From contig NC_015572.1 of the NCBI RefSeq assembly GCF_000214665.1, positions 124,001 through 188,000 of the forward strand: a DNA stretch of 64,000 nucleotides. The letters are read 5' to 3'. The notes beneath the pieces were generated by a model. The model had not been told where the DNA came from, ran no database searches, and saw only the letters and a program-made list of their open reading frames with translations. The stretch is from Methylomonas methanica MC09. Its GTDB lineage: Bacteria > Pseudomonadota > Gammaproteobacteria > Methylococcales > Methylomonadaceae. How positions within the stretch are numbered: position 1 is the first letter of the stretch; each line of letters begins with the position of its first letter. Positions 26,820 through 36,156 of the stretch are shown here, in pieces. The position numbers and the translations under genes are program-made.

Positions 26820-28520
26820 ATGACACTGATCAATAGACGTCGCTTTATCCAGCAATCCGCATTAAGTGCCGCGGTTGCTTCATTTCCAAGTCTACTCCTG
26901 GCAAAGTCCGGTAATATCAAAACTACCGCTACACCCGGATTTAAGGCGGACGTGGAGATTGAATTTACCGCGCACACGGCGCAGATTCGTATTTTAGCCA
27001 CAGGCCCGGCTACGCAAGTGCAAACGTATTCGGCGAAGCTAATCAAGGGGCCTCGGCAAACCTTGCAGCAACTGCCCGATAATTTTTTGGGTCCGGTTTT
27101 GAATTTTCAGCAAGGCCAAAAAGTGAGGGTGTTTTTCAAAAACAATCTTAATGAACCGTCCATCATTCACTGGCATGGTTTGCATGTGCCGCAACGCAGC
27201 GACGGCCACCCCATGTATTCGATTGAGTCCGGCGAGCAATTTGTGTACGAATTTGAGGTAATGAATCGTGCCGGCACCAGTTTTTATCATTCGCACTCGC
27301 ACAACTTGACCGCCGAACAGGTTTACCGGGGTTTGGCGGGTTTGATTGTCGTGACCGATAGCGACGAACGGAAATTGGATTTACCTTCCGGCGAATTTGA
27401 CGTTCCGCTGGTGATTCAAGACCGTAGTTTCGGTGACAACAATCAACTGCAGTATGTGCATATGATGCACCAGCGCATGGCAGGTTTTTTGGGCGATCGT
27501 ATTCTGGTCAACGGCAAACCGGACGCTGAGTTTAAGGTCAAATCCGCTGCCTATCGTTTTAGAGCGGTAAACGGCTCCAATTCGCGGATATACAAATTGG
27601 GGTGGGACGATGGTACACCGTTGACGGCTATCGGTACCGATGCGTGTCTGTTGCCTAAGCCGGAAACTCGTCCTTACATCATGCTGGCGCCGGGCGAACG
27701 CGTGGACTTATGGCTGGATTTCAGCGGTCGAGCGGTGGGAAGCAAGCTGGTGATGTATAGCCTGCCGTTCTCGGGCACCCAGCCGGGCATGTCGGGCCGA
27801 GGCATGGGCATGATGCATAAAGGCTTACCGCAAGGTGCAAAATTTGCCATCGCCACTTTTAGCGTCACCGAAAAAGTCGGCGATTCAATCAAACTTCCCG
27901 AGGTATTGGTGCCATTTCAACGCTTGACACTGGCTGATGTGGACAATGCCGATAAGCCGTTGCCCATTGGTATTTCCATGAAGCCGATGCGGCCGTTATT
28001 GAACGGTAAAAGCTTTGCCATGGACAAGGTTTTGGATTTTGAGCGAGTCGCGCTGGGGGCTGTGAAAAAGGTTCGGATTTTTCATGACCATGAAATGCCG
28101 GGCGGCGGAGGTATGAAGCATACCGCCAAAGTTGAGGTCGAAAATCCCATGCGTGGCATGCGCATGAAAAAACCCATGGATCATGATGAGTCCGGTCAAG
28201 AACATGGCGGCGGAAAAAAGGGTATGGGCGGTGGCATGGGAATGATGGGAGGCGGCATGCTGGATATGGCCCACCCCATACATTTACACGGCCAACAATT
28301 TCAAGTATTGCGCCGAGTGACCGGGATGGTGAAAGCCGATTACGCGTCCGTCAAAGACGGTTACATTGACTCCGGTTGGAAGGATACCGTATTGGTAATG
28401 CCGGGCGAAGAAGTGGAAATCATCAAACCGTTCCAGGATTACAAAGGTCTGTTTTTGTACCACTGCCATAACCTGGAGCATGAAGACTTGGGCATGATGC
28501 GGCAATTCTTGGTTGAATAG
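26820..28520 (+). CDS. Tat-exported multicopper oxidase, CopA/CueO-like
   Basis: A 566-residue protein. The N-terminal twin-arginine signal (NRRRFIQQSALSAA) indicates folded export. The four copper-binding blocks are HWHGLH, HSHSHN, HPIHLHGQQF and HCHNLEHEDLGMM, the last carrying the type 1 Cys, His and Met. A Met/Gly/His-rich insertion (about 425-480, MGGGMGMMGGG) resembles the methionine-rich copper-loading segments of CueO and CopA. Likely oxidises Cu(I) or phenolics in the periplasm. The gene is convergent with a second multicopper oxidase and they share a bidirectional terminator. Confidence 0.93.
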   Translation: MTLINRRRFIQQSALSAAVASFPSLLLAKSGNIKTTATPGFKADVEIEFTAHTAQIRILATGPATQVQTYSAKLIKGPRQTLQQLPDNFLGPVLNFQQGQKVRVFFKNNLNEPSIIHWHGLHVPQRSDGHPMYSIESGEQFVYEFEVMNRAGTSFYHSHSHNLTAEQVYRGLAGLIVVTDSDERKLDLPSGEFDVPLVIQDRSFGDNNQLQYVHMMHQRMAGFLGDRILVNGKPDAEFKVKSAAYRFRAVNGSNSRIYKLGWDDGTPLTAIGTDACLLPKPETRPYIMLAPGERVDLWLDFSGRAVGSKLVMYSLPFSGTQPGMSGRGMGMMHKGLPQGAKFAIATFSVTEKVGDSIKLPEVLVPFQRLTLADVDNADKPLPIGISMKPMRPLLNGKSFAMDKVLDFERVALGAVKKVRIFHDHEMPGGGGMKHTAKVEVENPMRGMRMKKPMDHDESGQEHGGGKKGMGGGMGMMGGGMLDMAHPIHLHGQQFQVLRRVTGMVKADYASVKDGYIDSGWKDTVLVMPGEEVEIIKPFQDYKGLFLYHCHNLEHEDLGMMRQFLVE

Positions 28521-28559
28521 CCGGATAGTATGAATAAACCGGCTGGTTCGGGCTAAACA

Positions 28560-28595
28560 AAAAAACCGCGCTAACTGAGGTTGGCGCGGTTTTTT
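28560..28595. terminator. Bidirectional terminator between the two multicopper oxidase genes
   Basis: Sixteen-base arms (AAAAAACCGCGCTAAC and GTTGGCGCGGTTTTTT) with one G-T pair and a TGAG loop. A T-run exists on both strands, so it can serve both convergent genes. Confidence 0.9.
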
Positions 28596-28615
28596 ATAGC
28601 GATAACAGCCCTTGT

Positions 28616-30337
28616 TTATTTACCGAACAGCGCCATAATCTCTTTACGCTTGATGTACAGCGTGTAACCCAGCAAACCTAATGCAAAGCCGTATAGCAGT
28701 TGGCCGATGAACGAAGGTTTATTCGCGACACCGGCCTGGCTTTGGCTGGTTGGACCGGCGGAAGGCGGCGGTACAACAAATGCTTTTTCTTTGGTAGCCC
28801 TTATTTCCGGTAAGCCCAAGCTTTTCCATTTATCGTAATCCTGCCAAGCGGCATACTTGCCCTGCCAGAATTCCTTGGTGAAGTAAGGCAGCAAGCTCAT
28901 GCCGTGCACCTCGGGAATACCTTTTTCATTCAAAAAGTTTTTGTAGACCAACAAGCTGATGTCGCCACCCTCGCCGATGCCGTCCGTGGTGAACGACTTC
29001 TCGACGTGGTCGTGGAACATCCACACGCCCTGGCCGAAGCTATTCAGGCCGTCATCGACACCGCTGATTTCCAAGTCCAGGCGCTGTGCCGGCACCATGC
29101 CGTGCACGTCGCGCTTGATGTAGCTGGCCGGGCCGTTGTCGACGCCGTCGTAATGGGTCGCCATGGGTTTATGGCCGTGAATATGCATGCCGAAGGCGTC
29201 TTCATGGCCGTTGAGTATGCGTATTTTGGCTTTTTTGTTTTCTTCCATAATGATCAGCGATTCCCGTAAGGTATAAGGGAACGAGCGGCCGTTCAGCATG
29301 AAATAATCGGGAGAGGAATCCGTAATGTCGTATTCCAGGTTCAAACGCTTGCCGATTAAACGCGGATCGTTGGCCGAGCGGGCCATTTCATGCAGTTCCT
29401 TGTCCGCGGACTGGTAGTGCATATCGTATTCGTAAGCGTATTTTTCCTTGACGGCCACCGATGGGTGTCTGACTTGGCCGGCACCAACGTTGAAAACCTG
29501 AACCCAGTTGTTCGGACGGTTTTCCTCGACGATAAAAATACCTTGCAAGCCCATGGGGATATGGGTGTGCGGCTGTACGTGGCAGTGATAATACTGCGTA
29601 CCGGGTTGGCGAGGTTTGATCACATAGGTTTTGCTGCTGCCGGGCATAACGTCCATCTGACCGGTTTGGCCCACGCCGTCGTTACCTTCGCCGCTGTGAT
29701 CCATGTAAGGGTGATCCACCCCATGTAAATGGATGGAATGCGGTAAATAGTGGCTGTTTTCCAGAACTAGCCAGATAATATCGCCCTGTTCAACCCGAAT
29801 AACCGGTGAAGGAACGCGCAACAAGGAGTTGGCGACCGGCTCATACAAGCTTAAAGTGGACATGTCGCGTGTTTTGGGGGCGTAGACCCAAAACGTTGGC
29901 TGGATACCAGGCGCAATGTCGAAGGTAGTGGTGGGTAACTGGGAGTCGGGCGAATGTCCGTTTAATTCGGCAATTTCCAGTTTGATGATGTAATGATCGG
30001 GGTCCCCGTCGCCGTCCATGTCGTTGCCTACCGTAATGGCATCGGCGGCCAGCTGAGTTTTCATCAGCGTGTCCATGGAAATGTTGTTAGTGCCTTTAAC
30101 AAACGCTGCAATGTCGGCGGGATTATCAGGGTTACACATCCTTGATTCCTGAATTTCCACGCCATCAATGACTTGAGCATCCCGCCATTTGGGGTCTGTA
30201 AAATCGGAGCACACTTCTTCCGCGGTACCCATTGTGACATTGCTGGATGCTGGCAATTTGTCGGCTACTGCCGTGGCCAAGGGTGACATAGGCAGCAGCA
30301 TGGCCCCACACAGAATGGGAAGAACTTTTTTATGCAT
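28616..30337 (-). CDS. Multicopper oxidase with type 1 site in the first domain and a C-terminal membrane anchor
   Basis: A 573-residue exported protein. The signal peptide starts MHKKVLPILCGAMLL. The ATG at 30337 is chosen because GAGG lies six bases upstream; earlier ATG (30349) and GTG (30361) codons are in frame. Copper motifs are HSIHLHG, HCHVQPHTHIPMG, MHIHGHKP and FHDHVEKS. Unusually, the HCH...H...M type 1 set is in the N-terminal half, and the last motif lacks it. A C-terminal helix (FIGQLLYGFALGLLGYTLYI) followed by KRKE looks like a membrane anchor. Substrate unknown. Confidence 0.88.
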   Translation of the reverse strand: MHKKVLPILCGAMLLPMSPLATAVADKLPASSNVTMGTAEEVCSDFTDPKWRDAQVIDGVEIQESRMCNPDNPADIAAFVKGTNNISMDTLMKTQLAADAITVGNDMDGDGDPDHYIIKLEIAELNGHSPDSQLPTTTFDIAPGIQPTFWVYAPKTRDMSTLSLYEPVANSLLRVPSPVIRVEQGDIIWLVLENSHYLPHSIHLHGVDHPYMDHSGEGNDGVGQTGQMDVMPGSSKTYVIKPRQPGTQYYHCHVQPHTHIPMGLQGIFIVEENRPNNWVQVFNVGAGQVRHPSVAVKEKYAYEYDMHYQSADKELHEMARSANDPRLIGKRLNLEYDITDSSPDYFMLNGRSFPYTLRESLIIMEENKKAKIRILNGHEDAFGMHIHGHKPMATHYDGVDNGPASYIKRDVHGMVPAQRLDLEISGVDDGLNSFGQGVWMFHDHVEKSFTTDGIGEGGDISLLVYKNFLNEKGIPEVHGMSLLPYFTKEFWQGKYAAWQDYDKWKSLGLPEIRATKEKAFVVPPPSAGPTSQSQAGVANKPSFIGQLLYGFALGLLGYTLYIKRKEIMALFGK

Positions 30338-30575
30338 AGAAAGCCTCATAAAAATTGACACGAGTCTATTGGATAACGAATTACGGTTCCAACATCAGGA
30401 AAGCTCAATACTGTAACCAGAACCCATAGGTAAAGTACAGAAATTATTTCGAAAAATGTCTTTCGGAATACGGCCGAGGCCGGGTAAAACGCGTCTGTTC
30501 GGGAAAATCGTTATAATCCTATTTGCGGGTTTTTTTAACCTTAAACGATCGCCAACCAAACTTCGGTTTACATTT

Positions 30576-32279
30576 ATGCCTTCAGCTCGATTATTACTTT
30601 GTGCCTTATTGGTGCTAATAGTTCACACTGGTTTTGCGTGGTTAATGAATAGGCCCGAGGATGCCGGTGTTGATGTGCCGTCCGGCAAGTTAATGAGCTT
30701 ATCGTTTGCACCCTTTAGGGAAGGATACAGCCCTTTGGAGGAGATTTTTCCATTGCCGGAACATGTGGAAGAAGATTTAAGCCTGCTGGCGGATAAGACG
30801 CATAGCATACGTACTTATTCCAGCTTGGGCGGCGGATTGGAAAAAACCCCCGATCTGGCCCGGAAATACGGTTTAAGCATGATTCAAGGCTGTTGGCTGG
30901 GATACGGCTATATGGACAACAAAAAAGAAATTGCCGCGCTGATCAAGTCCGCCAACGCCAACCCCGATGTCGTCAAGCGGGTGATTGTCGGTAACGAAGT
31001 GTTGTTGCGCGGCGATATGGATGTCGACCGTCTGATCGGCTATATCCGCGAAGTCAAACGGGCCGTTAAACAGCCCGTATCCTATGCCGATGTCTGGTCG
31101 ATGTACATGAAGCATCCGCAATTGATCAAGGAAGTGGATTTCATCACCATCCATATTCTGCCGTATTGGGAGGATGAGCCGATTTCCGTGGAACACGCGC
31201 CTGAGCATATGGAGCAAATCGTCAAGCAGGTCGAAGATGAAGCGCGAGGCTTGGCACCTGGAAAGCCCATTCTAATCGGTGAGTCCGGCTGGCCGAGCGC
31301 GGGCCGGCAACGGGGGATGGCTATTCCCGGTGTTGTCAATGAAGCCAAGTTTATTCGCGACATGATTCAGGTCGTTAATCGGCACGGTTTTGATTACAAC
31401 ATCGTAGAAGCCTTTAATCAGCCTTGGAAAAGCAATTTGGAAGGTGTAGTGGGTGCCAACTGGGGATTGTTTTCGGCCGATAGAAAGCCGGTGTTTCCTT
31501 TGACGGGTCCGGTCCAAGAGAATCCGGATTGCGCAAGCCTTTTGGCGGCCGAGACAGTAATCTGGCTATTGGTGATCGCACTTTGTTTCAAGAAAATCCG
31601 CTTCGCTTCCTGGTCTCGATTATTGGTCTTTTTAGTGTTTGCGCAACTCGTTAGCATGTGTTTGGTAACGCTGGCGCATTTTCTCGGGTACACCAGTTAC
31701 AGCGGAATGCAGCGCGGCTATACCGTTTTTATGCTGGTTGCAAACGGGGTGTTGGCTGCTTTTCTGATTCAACGTTGCCTGGATATTCTAAATGATAGAC
31801 CGGGTAATGAACTATTGGCGCGCCGACTCAGAAGCGGTTATTTATTTTTTATTATACTGGCGCTTTATAAAACCTATGGTTTAGCGATCGGCGGACGTTA
31901 TCTTAGTTTTCCGGTCGAGCAATTTGCGCTTCCCGCAATGGGTATTTTCGGTCTTTTGGTTTGTCAGTGTTTAATTAGTCACAAAATAAATCGCTGTAGT
32001 TTAAGTTTCGATTATTTAAGCGGTTGGAATATACAAGGGAAGCGCGACCGTCTAATTGCTTATGGATTAAGTTTTGCGGCGATTGCCATGATATTGGGGG
32101 AAACCAAAGCCTTTATGGATGGCCGTGATTTTATTCAAGCTCACCCGGGATTATCGGAAGGTTTACCGTTTGCGTTGAGGTATACCCTTTATAATCAACA
32201 ATTACTTCTGTGGCTGGTTTGTTTGATCGTTTTAGCGTTGCCTTTTTGGTCGCATTCCGGCAATAAAACCAAGACCTAA
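30576..32279 (+). CDS. Glycoside hydrolase family 17-like domain with C-terminal membrane segments
   Basis: A 567-residue protein. It has an N-terminal membrane segment (LLLCALLVLIVHTGFAWL) and then a GH17-type barrel with the acid/base Glu in VIVGNEVLLRG and the nucleophile Glu in ILIGESGWPSAG. The C-terminal 200 residues contain about six hydrophobic helices. Bacterial GH17 proteins of this kind modify beta-glucans, and several are annotated as beta-(1-3)-glucosyltransferases or cyclic glucan synthesis partners. The ATG at 30576 starts at the first helix; an upstream in-frame start at 30456 would add 40 residues. Divergent from the multicopper oxidase. Confidence 0.82.
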   Translation: MPSARLLLCALLVLIVHTGFAWLMNRPEDAGVDVPSGKLMSLSFAPFREGYSPLEEIFPLPEHVEEDLSLLADKTHSIRTYSSLGGGLEKTPDLARKYGLSMIQGCWLGYGYMDNKKEIAALIKSANANPDVVKRVIVGNEVLLRGDMDVDRLIGYIREVKRAVKQPVSYADVWSMYMKHPQLIKEVDFITIHILPYWEDEPISVEHAPEHMEQIVKQVEDEARGLAPGKPILIGESGWPSAGRQRGMAIPGVVNEAKFIRDMIQVVNRHGFDYNIVEAFNQPWKSNLEGVVGANWGLFSADRKPVFPLTGPVQENPDCASLLAAETVIWLLVIALCFKKIRFASWSRLLVFLVFAQLVSMCLVTLAHFLGYTSYSGMQRGYTVFMLVANGVLAAFLIQRCLDILNDRPGNELLARRLRSGYLFFIILALYKTYGLAIGGRYLSFPVEQFALPAMGIFGLLVCQCLISHKINRCSLSFDYLSGWNIQGKRDRLIAYGLSFAAIAMILGETKAFMDGRDFIQAHPGLSEGLPFALRYTLYNQQLLLWLVCLIVLALPFWSHSGNKTKT

Positions 32280-32449
32280 ATTATGCCGGAGAGTGGGCTG
32301 GACGTAAGTCCGCGGCCGTTTTACTTTATTCGCGGTTATATGCGCGGCAATTTGTCACATTTTCAAAGATCAACTTGTTTACTAAACTATGTGCAACTCT
32401 TGTATGCGCTCCCTCTCCTAAGGGAAAGAGTTTTAATATCCTTCCTCAA

Positions 32450-32476
32450 ATGCGGCTCAATGCCGCATCTTTTTTT
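32450..32476 (+). terminator. Intrinsic terminator immediately upstream of the M41-like gene
   Basis: ATGCGGC / GCCGCAT stem, 5-base loop, then CTTTTTTT ending at 32476. Only 14 bases separate it from the ATG at 32491, leaving no room for a promoter after it. It may end the GH17 transcript, attenuate the next gene, or both. Confidence 0.8.
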
Positions 32477-32490
32477 GGACGAGGTTATTT

Positions 32491-33177
32491 ATGGAAAGAA
32501 ACTATCAAGTAGCCGCTTCCGTATTTGTACATCCGGATGAGCTGAATTGCCGCACGGCTTTTCACGAAGCCGGTCATGCCGCTGCTATTCATATTCGGAA
32601 CCGGCAAAAACAGCTTCCGCCGGTATTCTTCGAAATTCAAGTCAAAAGACCTCAATCAAGCGAATTTGAGTTTTTCGCCAAAGTGGTGGATGGCAATCTG
32701 ATTCAAAATTTGCCGATTGCCGTAGTTGAGAGCTTTTCCGTCCTGACTAATACCGGGTTACATAGTTGCCAAGCGGCTTACGAAGCCGATGTGGTTAACT
32801 TGTTAGTAGGCCCGTTGGCTGAAGCGAAATATGTTGCTGGTTGCGATGGCGAAATTTTCAAACTGGAGCTGATGAATTTAGAAGCTTTGCGGCATTATGG
32901 GGGGCACAGCGATTTGGAGAGAGCCCAATATTATTTGGAATATTTCATTACCTCCAAGCCACATCGCGAAAAAAAATTGGCGGAATTACTGGTGCAGGCC
33001 TACCGGTTCATCGACAATTCGCAACATTGGGCGTGTATTGAGGGGTTGGCGCGTTTTATTCTGGACAGTCGGCAGGAAGTTATCAGTTGCGATGAAGCGA
33101 TCGCCGTATTTGATGCTTGTATGTATGCCCCGCAACATGAGCGTTGGATAAATATGCCGGAGTTTTCCGGCCGCTGA
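32491..33177 (+). CDS. M41-like zinc peptidase-domain protein (HEAGH) without AAA domain
   Basis: A 228-residue protein with TAFHEAGHAAAIHI near residues 28-41, the zinc-binding HExxH helix of FtsH-type M41 peptidases. LLVGPLAEAKYVAG near 105-118 resembles the M41 segment where a third ligand region lies. There is no AAA+ ATPase module or membrane helix, so it is either an independent peptidase or a non-processive homologue. GAGG precedes the ATG. A rho-independent terminator sits 14 bases upstream, suggesting attenuation. Similar short HEAGH proteins are seen in methylotrophic gammaproteobacteria. Substrate unknown. Confidence 0.72.
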   Translation: MERNYQVAASVFVHPDELNCRTAFHEAGHAAAIHIRNRQKQLPPVFFEIQVKRPQSSEFEFFAKVVDGNLIQNLPIAVVESFSVLTNTGLHSCQAAYEADVVNLLVGPLAEAKYVAGCDGEIFKLELMNLEALRHYGGHSDLERAQYYLEYFITSKPHREKKLAELLVQAYRFIDNSQHWACIEGLARFILDSRQEVISCDEAIAVFDACMYAPQHERWINMPEFSGR

Positions 33178-33188
33178 AGTTTAATCCG

Positions 33189-34508
33189 TCAGTCGTTAGG
33201 TAGAGTCATTTCGTTTTGATAAACCGCGCAACGGTTGCGACCGGCCTGCTTGGCTTGATATAGCGCTTGGTCCGCGCGAACAAACACATCGTCAGCTATG
33301 TCGTCGGAAGTAAACTCGCTAATTCCGCAGCTGATGGTTAGATCGATCTTGTCGCCGTTGTAATTGAAACCGCAATGTTCTATTAAAGTTCTGACTTTTT
33401 CCGCCATTTCAAGCGCTTGGTGTCCCTGCGTATTGGGCATCAACATCACAAATTCTTCACCGCCATAGCGGGCTACAAAGTCAGTAGTACGGCAATTATT
33501 CAGTAATAATTGACCGACGAGATTCAGGGTTTTGTCTCCGGCTTTGTGGCCGTAATTGTCGTTAATGCGTTTAAAATAATCGATGTCCCAAACAACTAAA
33601 GATAACGGGGCTCTGTAGCGTTTCCAACGGTTTGCCTCCATTTCCATCCGGTCTTTATATGCCAATCGGTTCGGCAGACCCGTCAGCGTGTCGCACAAGG
33701 CGCGATCATGTTCGATTTTAAGCTTGGTACGCAAGGCTTCCGTTTCCGTCTCCAGAGCTTGCAGTTTTTCCGTCATTAAGGCAATTTGCTGTTGTGCCTG
33801 CAGTTGCCGTTCGCCTTCCAACTGCTTGTGTTCCATTAATTGCATCATCAAGCGGTCCAGATGGTCACCGGTAATCGTCTTTAACGTCGTTAATTCTTCG
33901 GCTTGATGCGCGTCGTCTTTAATGTCGCCCAAGTGTTGATTAATTTCCGAATCGAGATTCTGACGGTGATCGAACGAGATCCGGTTAGTCTGTCCGACCA
34001 TTTCCACCTGTTGTTCGAGTTCGCCTAATTGGGTGGAAAGCTGGTTTAAAAATCCACCAACATCTTTTTGTTCCGACACCGCATAATCTTTGATATCAAC
34101 CAACAAAGCCACCGCCGAATCGATGACCTTATTAAAGGTTTGATCGTCCGCGTTGGTTTTGACGCGTTGCCTCAGCATGGCTTTCTGTTGTTGAAAGCGT
34201 AGCGGTACGTCGCTATTCGCCAGTAGTTCGTCAAGACGCTGCAATAAATAACCGTTTTGCCGGTCTGCGCCTTTGTCTTTTTTGTTGTCTTCGGGTTGTT
34301 TGGAAATATGTAATAAAGTCTTGGAAATTGCCTGTAATTCGGGCGTCAATTCGTTTAAGCCCGCGCCGGACTTAAGGCGTTTGCCTATTTGCAGCAAATG
34401 CGGCTCTAACAGTTTATGGCTGCCTTGGCTAAAAATTAAAAACTGGATAACCAGCTTATACAGCAGTTTTTCATGATCGGGATTTGGGGGGGGTAGGCTG
34501 CTCATCAC
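33189..34508 (-). CDS. Diguanylate cyclase (GGDEF) with coiled-coil N-terminus
   Basis: A 439-residue soluble protein. Residues 1-255 are helical with long coiled-coil stretches; the GGDEF domain occupies about 265-435. The active site reads GGEEF at 349-353, preceded five residues earlier by RTTD, an intact RxxD inhibitory site. Expected to make c-di-GMP with product inhibition. It is followed upstream on the same strand by a paralogue of similar layout, 8 bases apart, so the two form an operon and probably arose by duplication. Confidence 0.93.
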   Translation of the reverse strand: MMSSLPPPNPDHEKLLYKLVIQFLIFSQGSHKLLEPHLLQIGKRLKSGAGLNELTPELQAISKTLLHISKQPEDNKKDKGADRQNGYLLQRLDELLANSDVPLRFQQQKAMLRQRVKTNADDQTFNKVIDSAVALLVDIKDYAVSEQKDVGGFLNQLSTQLGELEQQVEMVGQTNRISFDHRQNLDSEINQHLGDIKDDAHQAEELTTLKTITGDHLDRLMMQLMEHKQLEGERQLQAQQQIALMTEKLQALETETEALRTKLKIEHDRALCDTLTGLPNRLAYKDRMEMEANRWKRYRAPLSLVVWDIDYFKRINDNYGHKAGDKTLNLVGQLLLNNCRTTDFVARYGGEEFVMLMPNTQGHQALEMAEKVRTLIEHCGFNYNGDKIDLTISCGISEFTSDDIADDVFVRADQALYQAKQAGRNRCAVYQNEMTLPND

Positions 34509-34516
34509 TGGTCAAC

Positions 34517-36043
34517 TTAAGCTGATAGGCATTGATTGCGCCCATTCTGTTTGGCTTGATACAAGGCGCCGTCCGCTCGAATAAATATGGACTCATTGTC
34601 ATCACCCTTTACATATTGAGTAATTCCGCAGGATAGCGTAATGGATATCCTCTCTCCGTTGGCATGAAAGCTACTTTTTTCGATGGTTTCCCGTAATTTA
34701 TCCGCTACTTTCAACGCTGATGGCAACGTGGTCTCCGGTAACAGCATCACAAATTCCTCGCCACCAAATCGCGCAACGAAATCGGCTTCCCGGCAATGCT
34801 TGGATAGCAACTTGGCAATCACCATCAGTGCTTTGTCGCCGGATTTATGCCCATAAGTATCATTGATGTTTTTGAAAAAATCGATATCCCAAACCGCCAA
34901 TACCAGCGAAGTGCCATAGCGATGAGCATGGGCGATTTCATCGGTCAAACGTTCCTCGAACGCAAGCCGGTTGGGTAAGTTGGTAAGCGGATCGCGCGTT
35001 GCCCTGCTTTGGGCCGCCTCGAGCCGGGATTGTAGTTCGGTCGTTTCCGTTTCCATCTCTCTGATTTTCTGTAACAGAGTTCTTAATTCCTTTTGGGTTT
35101 TTTCTCTTTCGAATTGTTCCTGCTCCGCATAGGATTGCAGCTGTTGGTTGATGCCCTGTAAGCGAATGCTGACCAACTGCTTCAAGGGCTCCAGCTGAGT
35201 GGCGTTGGCGGATTTTTTCTGTAAATCGGTCATTTGTGCCGCTAGATCTTGATCCAGGCTGGTTCGTTTTTTTTCCGCGTCTTCAGCGGCGATATTTACG
35301 CCCGCGGATATCAAGCCCAGTTCAGCCAGTTCTTCGGTCAACGTGGACAGAAAGTCAGCCATTTCCTGTTGTTCGAGCTGAAGATGTTGTTTAATGGTCA
35401 GCAACAGGTTAACGGCGTCTTCAAATACCGGTCCGAGTGATTGGCCGTTTTGCAAGCGGAGTTTTAAGTTATTGCCTTCTTCAACAAATTCGAACGGTAA
35501 ATCGGCATTTTCCAACAATCTGATCAACTGTTGGCTAATTGCTTTTGTGTCCGCCAATGCCAGTTCGTCGGCGAAATCGTCTGTTTCCGGTTGAGTGTCA
35601 TTTTCCAGAATTTCAGCCAAGGCAAGGAATAAACGTTGCGGATTACTAAATTCGCGCGCTTCATAGCGCTTGCCTAACTTCTGCAGCTCGGTTAAGCGGC
35701 TGGGAAAATGGGCCTGTAAATAGTCGAATAGTAGCGTGGCATCAAGTTGGCTGCTTGTAGCGTGATCTTCCATCGCCATTAAGGCGTTGGAAAACACTTC
35801 CAGCTCGGTGCGTAATTGCTGGCTTTTTATACCGGTTTTTAATAAATCGCGAATGCGATCCAGATGCGGGTCGAGCGTTTTGTCGAAACCTTTGACTGCC
35901 AGAGCGAAGCGAATAATCGTCTTACAGAGTAAATCCTGATTGGTTTTATACTCTTTCTCAAGTTTTTCCTGACTATCCAGCGAGTCGAAGTATTTTTCTT
36001 TCCACTTGACCGGCGTGTCGTCCTTATTTTTGAAAAAGCTCAT
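34517..36043 (-). CDS. Diguanylate cyclase (GGDEF) with coiled-coil N-terminus, first gene of a tandem pair
   Basis: A 508-residue soluble protein with an N-terminal helical region resembling its neighbour's (NQDLLCKTIIRFALAV compared with LLYKLVIQFLIFS), followed by a coiled coil at about 270-345. The GGDEF domain has GGEEF at about 427-431 and the inhibitory READ five residues before, so it should be active and feedback-inhibited. No transmembrane segment. First gene of the two-gene diguanylate cyclase unit. Confidence 0.93.
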   Translation of the reverse strand: MSFFKNKDDTPVKWKEKYFDSLDSQEKLEKEYKTNQDLLCKTIIRFALAVKGFDKTLDPHLDRIRDLLKTGIKSQQLRTELEVFSNALMAMEDHATSSQLDATLLFDYLQAHFPSRLTELQKLGKRYEAREFSNPQRLFLALAEILENDTQPETDDFADELALADTKAISQQLIRLLENADLPFEFVEEGNNLKLRLQNGQSLGPVFEDAVNLLLTIKQHLQLEQQEMADFLSTLTEELAELGLISAGVNIAAEDAEKKRTSLDQDLAAQMTDLQKKSANATQLEPLKQLVSIRLQGINQQLQSYAEQEQFEREKTQKELRTLLQKIREMETETTELQSRLEAAQSRATRDPLTNLPNRLAFEERLTDEIAHAHRYGTSLVLAVWDIDFFKNINDTYGHKSGDKALMVIAKLLSKHCREADFVARFGGEEFVMLLPETTLPSALKVADKLRETIEKSSFHANGERISITLSCGITQYVKGDDNESIFIRADGALYQAKQNGRNQCLSA

Positions 36044-36156
36044 GGAGAATTATCACCTGGGAGAAAACCGCAATCGATGTATGATTATAGTCTAATGATA
36101 GCCAATTGCCGGTAACAAAAAGTGACTGGCAATTGGCGGCAATAAAACCGGTAGGC

